Source: Aristolochia californica
Taxonomy: Eukaryota; Streptophyta; Magnoliopsida; Piperales; Aristolochiaceae
Length of the DNA stretch: 64,000 bases
NCBI GenBank assembly: GCA_029961685.1
Contig: JARWKL010000006.1
Span: 18,167,276 to 18,231,275, forward strand
Direction: 5' to 3'
Both the position numbers and the translations under genes were made by a program. Below are positions 53,847 through 64,000 of this stretch, one piece after another; the first letter of the stretch is position 1, and every line of letters starts with the position of its first letter. The notes under the pieces were generated by a model, which saw only the letters and a list, made by a program, of their open reading frames with translations, made no database searches and was not told the DNA's origin.

Positions 53847-55678
53847 GAGGCATTTTTTACTGATGTTGATTCCCAAACCATAAGTCATTTCTAAAAAAAA
53901 ATTATAACCGTTACACATCATTAATCGATCAAAATATTTATGATTATCTTCGAATGTTATGTCCTCTTTTCGTTAAATAGGCAAAAATGGGTTGTTTGGC
54001 TCTCGTATCCCACCGCGCGTTAACTTGAGAATTTAATTTTTCTACTTTTGGATCATTAGGTCTTTTGAATCTTCAACATGTTAACTGAGTGTTGACTCCG
54101 TTAGCATAAGTCATCCGCTTTTGGGAAAATAGCCAAAAAGTGGGGTTGTTTGGCTCCGGTAAATATCCCACCACACATTAACTTAAGAATATAATTTTTT
54201 CTAATGCTTGAAATATTTGGAACATTATGTCATTAGCATCTTTAACATGTTTCAGGCATGCATATCCACCACATTTAAAACATGTTAGGATCAATAAGAA
54301 ATATCATTCTTATAAAATTCCACCAAGCTATTAGGGGTTGTACTAGTGGAATTTCCCAAACAAGGATAACAAAAGGGAGAGTGAAAACACAAGTTAGGAT
54401 TTGAAAAGAAATTGAACATCCAAAATGGAAATACACAAATGCTAAGTGAGATAATTCCAAAAAGTCACTGTGATTTTTAAGGATTGTAAACTCTTTTTGT
54501 TTTTTATATATGGGTTTTGCAATCATCGGAACAGGAGGGCACGGCATTTTTAACTGAGTGTTGACTCCCAAACCATTGGTCATTTCTAGTAACAATTATA
54601 GCCATTACACATCATTAATCGATCGAAACATTTTCGATGATCTATGATTGTTAGGTCCGCTTTTTGTATAATAGGCAAAAAGTGGGTTGTTTGGCCCTGG
54701 TAAATATCCCACCGCATGTGAACTTGAGAATTTTTTGTGTATGAAATAATTTTCTTCACTTAAATTTATTATGGTTTTGAATTTTTTTCATTAATAAATT
54801 CTAAAATTTTCACTTTTTTATGATCTCTTTGCCTTATCTTTTTTGTTTACGAAAAATGGGAGAGTGATAACTCAAGTTTGGATTTCAAAAAAATATTTGA
54901 CATCCAAAAAAGAAATGCACAAATGCTGAGAGAGATAATTCCTAAAAGTATCTGAGTTTTTAGGGATTGTAAACTCTTTCAGTTTTTTATATATTGGGTT
55001 TTGCAATCATCTGAAGAGGGGGGGGGGGATTCATTTTTAACTGAGTGTTGACTCCCAAACCATAAGTCATTTCTAACAAAAATTATAGCCGTTACACATC
55101 ATTAATCGATCAAAACATTTACGATGATCTATGATTGTAAGGTCCGCTTTTTGTAAAATAGACAAAACGTGGGTTGTTTGCCTCTAGTAAATATCCCACC
55201 GCACGTTAAATTGAGAATTTAATTTTTCTACTCCTTAAAGGTTTTGGATCATTAGGTCATTTTCATCTTCAACATGTTTCAGGCATGCATATCCACCACA
55301 TTTAAAACATGTTAGGATAAATTAAAAATCTCTTTCTTATAAAATTCTGCCAAGATATTTGGGTTGTACTAGTGGAATTTCCAAAACATGGATAATAAAC
55401 CTTTGGTGTTCATTTTTAGTGAGTGAAATAATTTTCTTCACTTACATTTATTATTGTTTTCAATTTTTTGCATACATATACTCTAAAATTCTCATTTTGT
55501 TGAGATCTATTTACCTTATCTTTTGCTTTATGAGAAAAATGGGAGTGTGATATGAAAAAAAATTGAACATCCAAAATGGAAATGCACAATTGCTGATAGA
55601 AATAATTCCGAAAAGTATATGTGATTTTTAAGGACTGTAAACTCTTTAATTTTTTTAGGTTTTGCAATCAACGGAAGT

Positions 55679-55698
55679 GGGGGGGGGGGGGGGGGGGG
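55679..55698 (-). repeat. Poly-G tract, 20 bp, plus a second G7 run
   Basis: G homopolymer followed by TT and GGGGGGG, at the B-module site of the partial unit 3. Confidence 0.9.
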
Positions 55699-57675
55699 TT
55701 GGGGGGGTGAGGCATTTTTAACTGATGTTGACTCCCAAACCATAAGTCATTTCTAAAAAAATTATAGCCGTTACACATTATTAATCGATCAAAATATTTA
55801 TGATTATCTTTCAATGTTGTGTCCTCTTTTCGTAAAATAGGCAAAAATGGGTTGTTTGGCTCTCGTATCCCACCGCACGTTAACTTTAGAATTTAATTTT
55901 TTCTACTTTTGGATCATTAGGTCTTTTGAATCTTCAACATGTTTCAGGTATGCTTATCGACCACATTTAAAACATGTTAGGATCAATTAGAAATCTTTTT
56001 CTTATAAAATTCCACCAAGCTATTAGGGATTGTACTAGTGGAATTTCCCAAACATGGATAACAAAACATTGGTGTTCATTTTTAGTGCGTGAAATAATTT
56101 TCTTAACTTAAATTTATTATAGTTTTCAATTTTTTTCTTACATAATCTCTAAATTTTTTATTTTGTTGTGATCTATTTACCTTATCTTTTGGTTTATGAG
56201 AAAAATGGGAGAGTGAAAACTCAAGTTTGGAAATGAAAAAATATTGTACTTCCAAAATGGAAATGCAAAAATGCTAATAGAGATAATTCCAAAAAGTATC
56301 TATGATTTTTAAGGATTGTAAACTCTTTTAGTTTTTAATATATTGGGTTTTGCAATCATCGAAAGTGGGGAGGGGGGGGGGGGCGAGGCATTTTTGACTA
56401 AATGTTGACTTCGAAACCATAAGTCTTTTCTAACAAAAATTATAGCCGTTACACATTATTAATCGATCAAAACATTTACACTGATCTATGATTGTAAGGT
56501 TCGCTTTTTGTTAATTAGGCAAAAAGTGGGTTGTTTGCCACCACAGGTTAACTTGAGAATTTAATTTTATCTACTCCTTCAAATTTTTTGTTAAATATGT
56601 CATTTGCATCTTCAAAATGTTTTAGGCATGCATATCCACCACTTTTCAAACATGTTAGGATAAATTAGAAATCTCTTTCTTATAAAATTCCACCAAGCTA
56701 TTAGGGGTTGTACTAGTGAAATTTCCCAAACATGGATAGAAAATCTTTGGTGTTCATTTTTAGTGCGTGAAATAATTTTCTTCTCTTACATTCATTGTAG
56801 TTTTCAATTTTATGCATACATAAACTCTAAATTTTTTGATTTTGTTGTGATCTATTTGCCTTATCTTGTTGTTACGAGAAACATGGGAGAGTGAAAACTC
56901 TAGTTTGGATTTTAAATAAAATTGAACTTCCAAAATGGTAATGCACAAATGCTGATAGTGATAATTCAGAAAAGTATCTGTGATTTTTACGGATTGTAAA
57001 CTCTTTCATTTTTTTATATATTGGGTTTTTAAATCATCGGAAGAGACGACGAGGGGGGGGGGGGGAGGCATTTTTTACTGAGTGCTGACTCCCAAAACAT
57101 ACACGATGATCTATGATTGTAAGGTCCACTTTTTTTAAAGTAGGCAAAAAGTGGGTTGTTTGGCTCTAATAAATATCCCACCGCACATTAACTTGAGAGT
57201 TTAATTTTTTCTATCCTTGAAATTTTAGGATCATTAGGTCAGTTGCATCATCAACATGTTTTAGGCCTGAATATCCACCACCTTTAAAACATGTTAAGAT
57301 CAATTAGAAATCTCTTTCTTTCAAAATTCCACCAAGCTATAAGGGGTTGTATTAGTGGAATTTCCTAAACATGGATAACAAAACTTTGGTGTTCATTTAT
57401 AGTGCTTGAAATAATTTTCTTCACTTAAATTTGTTATAGTTTTCAATTTTTTGCATACATAAACTCTAAAATTTTCCTTTTATTGTGATCTATTTGCCTT
57501 ATCTTTTTGTCTATGAGAAAAAAGGGTGAGAGAACACTCAAGTTTGGAATTGAAAAAAATGGAACGTCCAAAATTGAAATGCGTAAATGGTGAGAGAGCT
57601 AATTCCAAAAAGTGTCTATTATTATTAAGGATTGTAAACTCTTTTAGTCTTTTGTATATCGCAAAGATAAGAAGA

Positions 57676-57696
57676 GGGGAAGGGGAGGGGGAGGGG
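57676..57696 (-). other. Four-run G-quadruplex motif
   Basis: Four runs of 4, 4, 5 and 4 G are separated by AA, A and A in the plus strand. This fits the canonical intramolecular G-quadruplex pattern with very short loops. It replaces the simple homopolymer at the B-module site of this monomer. The fold is predicted from the pattern only. Confidence 0.7.
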
Positions 57697-60369
57697 AGTG
57701 GCTGGCGAGGCATTTTTTAATGAATGTTGACTCCGAAACCGTAAGTCATTTCTAACAAAAATTAAAGCCGTTACACATCACTAATCGATAAAAACATTTA
57801 CGATGATCTATGATTGTTAGGTCCGCTTTTTGTAAAATAGGCAAAAAGTAAGTTGTTTGGCACTGTTAAATATCCCACCGCATGTTAACAAGAGAATTAA
57901 TTTTTTTCTACACCTTGAAATTTTTGGATCATTAGGTCATTTGCATCTTCAACATGTTTAAGCCATACATGTCCACCTCATTTAAAACAAGTTAGGATCA
58001 ATTACAAATCTCTTTCTTATAAAATTCTAGCAAGCTATTTGGGGTTGTACTAGTGGAATTTCCCAAACATGGATAACCAAACTTTGGTGTTCATTTTTAT
58101 TGCATGGAATAATTTTATTCACTTAAATTTATTAAAGTTTTAATTTTTTGCATACATAAACTCTAAACTTTTCATTTTTTGTGATCTATTTACCTTTTCT
58201 TTTTGTTTACGAGAAAAATGAGAGATTGAAAACTCAAGTTTGGATTTGAAAAAAATTGAACATCCAAAATTGAAATGGACAAATGCTGAGAGAGATAATT
58301 TAAAACTGTATATGTGATTTTTAAGGACTATACACTCTTTTAGTTTTTTATATATTGGGTTTTGCTATCATCGGAAGAGGGGGGAGGCATTTTCAACTGA
58401 GTGTTGTCCCCTAAACCATAAGTCATTTCTAACAAACATTATAGCTGTTACACATCATTAATCGATCAAAATATTTATGATGATCTATGATTGTTAGGTC
58501 CTCTTTTTGTAAAATAGGCAAAAAGTGGGTTGTTTGGCTTTGGTAAATATCCCACCGCACGTTAACTTGAGAATTAAATATTTTCTACTCCTTGAAATTT
58601 TTGGATCAATATGTTATTTTCAGTTTCAATATAAAAGGGTTGCCTATCCACCACATTTAAACAGGTTAGGATAAATTAGAAATATCTTTCTTATAAAATT
58701 CCACCAAGCTATTAGGGGTTGTACTAGTGGAATTTCCCAAACATGGATAACAAAACTCTGGTGTTCATTTTTAGTGCGTGAAATAATTTTCTTCACTTAC
58801 ATTCATTATATTTTTCAATTTTTTGCATACAAAAACTCTAAAATTTTCATTTTGTTGTGATCTATTTACCTTTTCTTTTTGTTTACGAGAAAAATGAGAG
58901 AGTGAAAACTCAAGTTTGGATTTGAAAAAAATTGAACATCCTAAATGGAAATGCACAAATGCTAAGAGAGATGATTCCAAAAAGTATCTGTGCTTTTTAA
59001 AAATTTTAAATTCTTTTATTTTTTTATATATTGAGTTTTGCAATCATCGGAAGAGGGGGGCGAGGCATTTTTAACTGAGTGTTGACTCCCAAACTATAAG
59101 TTATTTCTAACAAACATTATAGCCATTACATATCATTAATCGATCAAAACATTTATGATGATCTATGATTGTTAGGTCCGCTTTTTGTAAAAAAGACAAA
59201 AAGTCAGTTGTTTGGCTCAGGTAAATATCCCACTGCACGTTAACTTGAGAATTTAATTTTTCTCCTCCTTAAAATTTTTGGATCATTAGGTCATTTGCAT
59301 CATCAACATGTTCCAAGCATGCATATCCCCCACATTTAAAACATGATAGGATCAATTCGAAATGTCTTTCTTATAAAGTTCCACCAATTTATTAAGGGTT
59401 GTACTAGTGGAATTTCCCAAACATGGATAACAAAACTATGGTGTTCATTTTTTGTGCGTCAAATAATTTTATTCTCTTACATTTATTTTAGTTTCCAATT
59501 TTTTTCAAACATAAACTGTAAAATTTTCATTTTTTTGTGATCTATTTTTCATATCTTTTTGTTTTAGAGAAAAATGGGAGAGTGAAAACTCAAGTTTGGA
59601 TTTGAAAAAAAATTTAACATCCAAAATGGAATTGCACAAATGCTAAGTGAGATAATTCCAACAAGTAATTGTGACTTTTAAGGATTGTAAACTCTTTTAT
59701 TTTTTTATATATTGGGTTTTGGAATCATCGGAAGAGGGGGGCGAGGCTTTTTTTACTGAGGGTTGACTCCCAAACAATAAGTCATTTCTAACAAAAATTG
59801 TAGCTATTGCACATCCTTAATTGATCAAAACATTTACGATGATCTATTTTTTTTTGGTCCCATTTTTTTAAAATAGGCAAAAACTGGGTTGTTTGGCTCC
59901 GGTGAATAACCCTCCGTACGTTAACTCGAGAATTTAATTTTTTCTACTCCTTGATATTTTTGGATCATTAGGTCATTTGCATCTTCAACATGTTTCAGGC
60001 ATGCATATCCACCACATTTAAAATAAGTTAGGATCTATTAGAAATCTCTTTCTTATAAAATTCCACCAAGCTATTAGGGGTTGCACTAGCTGAATTTCCC
60101 AAACATGGATAACTAAGCTTTGGTGTTCATTTTTAGTGCGTAAAATAATTTTTTTCACTTACATTTATTGTACTTTTCTATTTTTTGCATACATGAACTC
60201 TAAAATTTTGATTTTGTTGTGATCTATTTACCTTATCTTTTTGTATACGAGAAAAATGGTAGAGTGAAAACTCAAATGCTAAGAGTGATAGCTCAGAAAA
60301 GTATTTGTGATTTGTAAGGATTGTAAACTCTTTTAGTCTTTTATACATTGGGTTTTGTAATCATCGAAA

Positions 60370-60391
60370 GGGGGGGGGGGGGGGGGGGGGG
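60370..60391 (-). repeat. Poly-G tract, 22 bp
   Basis: G homopolymer at the B-module site, between AATCATCGAAA and AGGCATTTTT. Confidence 0.9.
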
Positions 60392-62402
60392 AGGCATTTT
60401 TAATCGAGTGTTGACTTCCAAACCATAAGTCATTTCTAACAAAAATAATAGCCCTTACACATCATTAATTGATCAAAACATTTACGATGATCTATTATTG
60501 TTTGGTCTGATTTTTGTCAAATAGGCACAAACTGGGTTGTTTGGCTCCGGTAAATATCCCACCACACATTAGCGTGAGAATTTAATTTTTTCTACTCCTT
60601 GAAATTTTTGGATCATTAGGTTATTTGCATCTTCAACATGTTTCAAGCATCCTTATCCACCACATTTAAAACATGTTAGGATCAATTAGAAATCTCTTTC
60701 TTATAAAATTCCACCAAGCTCTTAGGGGTTGTGCTAGTGGAATTTCCATAACATGGATAAAAAAACTTTGGTGTTCATTTTTAGTGCGTGAAATAATTTT
60801 CTTCACTTAAATTTATTATATTTTTCAATTTTTTGCATACATAAACTATAAAATTTTCATTTTTTTGTGATCTATTTGCCTTATGTTTTTTTTTTTTTTA
60901 CAAGAAAATTGGGAGAGTGAAAACTCTTGTTTGGATTTGAAAAAAGTTGAACAAATGCTGATAGATATAATTCCAATAAGTAACTATGATTTTTAAGGAT
61001 TGTAAACTCTTTAAGTTTTTTATATATTGGGTTTGGAATCATCGGAAGTGGGGGGGCTAGGCATTTTTAAATGAGTGTTGACTCCCAATCTATAAGTAAT
61101 TTATAACAAAAATTACAGCCATTACACATCATTAATCGATCAAAAAATTTACGATGATCTTTGAATGTTAGGTCCTCTTTTCGTAAAATAGGCAAAAAGT
61201 GGTTGTTTGGCTCTGGTAAATATCCCACCGCACATTAACTTGAGAATTTAATTTTTTCTACTCCTTGAAATTTTTGGATCATTAGGTCTTTTGAATCTTC
61301 AAGATTTTTCAGGCATGCATATCTTCAACTTTTAAAACATGTTAGGATCAATTAGAAATCTCTTTCTTATAAAATTCCACCAAGCTATTAGGGGTTGTAC
61401 TTGTGGAATTTCCCAAACATGGATAACAAAACTTTGGTTGTCATTTTTAGTGCGTGAAGCAATTTTCTTCACTTACATTTATTATAGTTTTCAATTTTTT
61501 GCAAACAGAAACTCTAAAATTTTCATTTTGTTGTGATCTATTTACTGTATCTTTTTGTTTGTGAGAAAAATGGGAGAATGAAAACTTAAGTTTGGATTTG
61601 AAAAAAATTGGACTTCCAAAATGGAAATGCACAAATGCTGAGAGAGTTAATTCCAAAAAGAATCTATGATTTTAAATGATTGTAAACTCTTTTAATTTTT
61701 TATATATTGGGATTCGCAATCAGCGGAAGAGGGGGGCGAGGCATTTTTAATTGGGTCTTGACTCCCAGACCATAAGTCATTTCTAACAAAAATTATAGCC
61801 GTTACATATCATTAATTGATGAAAACATCTATGATTTTTAGATTCGCATTTTGTAAGATAGGCGAAAATTGTGGTGTTTGGCTCAGGTAAATATCCCACC
61901 GAACGTTAACTTGACAATTTAATTTCTTCAACTCCTTGAACTTTTTTTATCATTAGGTCATTTGCATCTTCAACATGTTTCAGGCATGCACTCCACCAAA
62001 TTTAAAACACGTTAGGATTCAATTAGAAATCTCTTTTGTTATCAAATTCCACCTAGCTATTAGGGGTTGTACTAGTGGAATTTCCCAAACATGGATAACA
62101 AAACTTTGGTTTTCATTTTTAGTGTGTGAAATAATTTTCTTCACTTACATTTATTATACTTTTCAATTTTTTGCATACATAAACTTTAAAATTTTCATTT
62201 TTTTGTAATCTATTTGCCTTATCTTTTTGTTTACGTGAAAAATGAGAGAGAGAAAACTCAAGTTTGGATTTGAAAAAAATGGAAGATCCATAATAGAAAT
62301 GTGTAAACAGTGAGAGATATAATTCAAAAAAGTGTCTGTGATTATTAAGGATTGTAAACTTTTTTAGTTTTTTATATATTGGGTTTTGCAAACATCAGAA
62401 GA

Positions 62403-62421
62403 GGGGGGGGGGGGGGGGGGG
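62403..62421 (-). repeat. Poly-G tract, 19 bp
   Basis: G homopolymer at the B-module site, between ACATCAGAAGA and CAGGCATTTTTT. Confidence 0.9.
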
Positions 62422-64000
62422 CAGGCATTTTTTACTGAGTGTTGAGTCCCAAACCGTAAGTCATTTCTAACAAAAATTATAGCCATTACACATCAGTAAT
62501 TGATAAAAACATTTATGATGATCTATGATTTTTAGGTCCACTTTTTGTAAAATAGGCAAAAAGTGGATTGTTTGGCTCTGATAAATATCGCACCACATGT
62601 TAACTTGAGAATTAATTTTTTTCTACTCCTTGAAATTTTTGGATCATTAGGTCATTTGCATCTTCAACATGTTTAAGACAAGCATATCCACCACATCTAA
62701 AACATGTTAGGATCAATTAGAAATCTCTTTCTTATAAAATTCCAGAGCTATTAGGGGTTGTACTAGTGGAATTTCCCAAACATGTATAACAAAACTTTGG
62801 TGTTCATTTTTATTGTGTGAAATAATTTTCTTCACATAAATTTATTAAATTTTTAATTTTTTGCATACTTAAACTCTAAAATTTTCATTTTTTTAATCTA
62901 TTTGCCTAATCTTTTTGTTTACAAGAAAAATGAAAGAGTGAAAACTCAAGTTTGGATTTGAAAAAAATTGAACATCCAAAATGGAAATGCACAAATGCTG
63001 ATAGAGATAATTCAAAAGTGTATCTGTGATTTTTAAGGACGGTAAACTCTTTTAGTTTTTTATATATTGGGTTTTGCTATCATCGGAAGAGGGAGAAGGG
63101 GGGGGGGGGAGCATTTTTAACTGAGTGTTGACTCCTAAACTATAAGTCATTTCTAACAAACATATAGCTGTTACACAACATTAATAGATCAAAACATTTA
63201 CGATGGTCTATGATTGTTTGGTCCGCTTTTGTAAAATAGGCAAAAAATTGGTTGTTTGGCTCTGGTAAATATCCCACCGCACGTTAACTTTAGAATTTAA
63301 TTTTTTCTACTCCTTGAAATTTTTGGATCAATAGGTCATTTGCATCTTCAACATGTTTCAGGGTTGCATATCCACTACATTTAAACAGGTTAGTATCAAT
63401 TAGAAATCTCTTTCTTATAAAATTCCACCAAGCTATTTGGGGTTGTACAAGTCGAATTTCCCAAACATGGATAATAAAAATTTGGTGGTCATATTTAGTG
63501 CGTGAAATAATTTTCTTCACTTATATTTATTATATTTTCAATTTTTTGCATACATAAACTATACAATTTTCATTTTGTTGTGTGTTGTTTGCCTTATCGT
63601 TTTGTTTACGTAAAAAATGGGAGAGTGAAAACTCAAGTTTGGATTTGAAAAAAAATTGAACATCCGAAATGGAAATGCACAAACGCTGATAGAGATAATT
63701 CCAAAAAGTAACTATGATTTTTAAGGATTGTCAACTCTTTTAGTTTCTTATATATTGGGTTTGCAATCATCGGAAGTGGGGGGGCGAGGCATTTATAACT
63801 GAGTGTTACCTCCCAAATCATAAGTCATTTCTAATAAAAATTATAGCTATTACACATCATTAATCGATCAAAACATTTATGATGATCTATGAATGTTAGG
63901 TCCTTTTGTTGTAAAATAGGCAAAAAGGGGGTTGTTTGGCTCTGGTAAATATCCCACCGCACATTAATTTGAGAATTTAATTTTTTCTACTCGAAATTTT

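Larger units (their letters stand above)
51281..55945 (-). repeat. Three-monomer higher-order repeat, ~1.86-1.88 kb unit
   Basis: Unit 1 is 51281-53137, unit 2 is 53138-55017, and a third partial unit runs from 55018 to ~55,945. The units share private joints and variants at constant offset: GGCAGAGATATTTGGTTTG at 51619 and 53479 (related copy near 55,347), GTTGACTCCGTTAGCATAAG near 52,210 and 54,090, AAAGGGAGAGTGAAAACACA near 52,490 and 54,370, and CATTTTCGATGATC near 52,750 and 54,630. Each full unit holds monomers of ~677, ~697 and ~483 bp, the last shortened by deletion. Unit 3 leaves the pattern at CAACATGTTTCAGG, where units 1 and 2 have the deletion joint CAACATGTTAACTGAG. Confidence 0.85.
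51281..64000 (-). repeat. Type B2 satellite array, reverse, to window end
   Basis: About 19-20 monomers read as reverse complements throughout: GGTTTTGCAATCATCGG, GGCATTTTTAACTGAG, CATTAATCGATCAAAAC, CATATCCACCACATTTAAAA and CTAGTGGAATTTCCCAAAC. The extra module and TATCCACCACATTT are present, so it is the same subfamily as 32,912-51,280. Copies near 52.2, 52.85, 54.1, 54.73, 56.54 and 60.28 kb are shortened by internal deletions. The array is still running at base 64,000. No gene is supported. Confidence 0.94.

Noticed and set aside
330..63821. Several dozen open frames of 60-117 codons with recurring peptides, such as those containing FHFGCSIFF or NEHQSFVIHVW, on both strands
   Set aside because: They fall at the same monomer positions, are cut at different places in each copy, start at arbitrary codons and have no conserved length. 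They follow from tandem repetition and not from a gene family. A dN/dS test across monomers would overturn this if it showed strong purifying selection in one frame.
1..64000. CRISPR-like or integron-like repeat array
   Set aside because: The repeats are contiguous 470-690-bp monomers without unique spacers and without any cas or integrase-cassette genes.
1..64000. Centromere identity of the array
   Set aside because: A chromovirus piece and long satellite arrays fit pericentromeric or centromeric DNA, but also other heterochromatin such as knobs or subtelomeres. Sequence alone gives no marker; CENH3 profiling or FISH would decide.
51281..64000. Fold-back (missed adapter) artefact producing the reverse arm
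   Set aside because: Near the joint the two arms differ at many positions and the right arm has its own higher-order pattern, so it is not a mirror copy of the left arm. A mis-join remains possible and is listed as a check.

Overview
The window is almost entirely satellite DNA, most likely from a plant nuclear genome. It is about 62.5 kb of AT-rich, long-monomer tandem repeat in several subfamilies, interrupted once by a decayed piece of a Ty3/gypsy LTR retrotransposon with a chromodomain (a chromovirus). I see no intact cellular gene, tRNA, rRNA or CRISPR array. The many 60-117 codon open frames are by-products of the repeat and are not called as genes. The plant assignment rests on the chromovirus integrase/chromodomain type and the satellite style. 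The species, and whether this is centromeric, pericentromeric or another heterochromatin block, cannot be read from the sequence.

Layout. 'Forward' is defined as the strand carrying CTAGTACAACCCCTAATAGC. (1) 1 to ~17,340: type A monomers, ~471 bp, forward, about 37 copies. (2) ~17,250 to 29,330: type B1 monomers, ~660-690 bp, forward. They have the A backbone plus a ~191 bp extra module and a ~24 bp longer stretch near the oligo-T tract, and they lack a 3-bp GGT-type step in the GTGGTGGATA box. (3) 29,331-30,865: 5'-truncated chromovirus (integrase core, integrase C-terminus, chromodomain, polypurine tract, complete 3' LTR) with two in-frame stops and a changed first catalytic residue. (4) 30,866-32,911: type B2 monomers (extra module present, GTGGTGGATA retained), reverse. 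(5) 32,912-51,280: B2, forward. (6) 51,281-64,000: B2, reverse.

The array has three polarity switches. One coincides with the retroelement, one is a short-homology junction at ~32,911, and one lies at a poly-G tract at 51,281. Regions 5 and 6 therefore form a very large, imperfect inverted repeat. Within the arrays there are layered signs of recent amplification: adjacent near-identical monomers (730-1675), an exact 122-bp tandem duplication (47,394-47,637), a three-monomer higher-order unit of ~1.86-1.88 kb (51,281 onwards), a ~2,176-bp unit (37.2-40.1 kb), and variant monomers shared at ~7.2 kb spacing.

A single position in the B extra module carries a C homopolymer (G on the other strand) that is usually 4-7 bases but reaches 39. 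Each monomer also carries a conserved cluster of three CATG palindromes. Monomer counts, identities and boundaries were read by eye; alignment would refine them.
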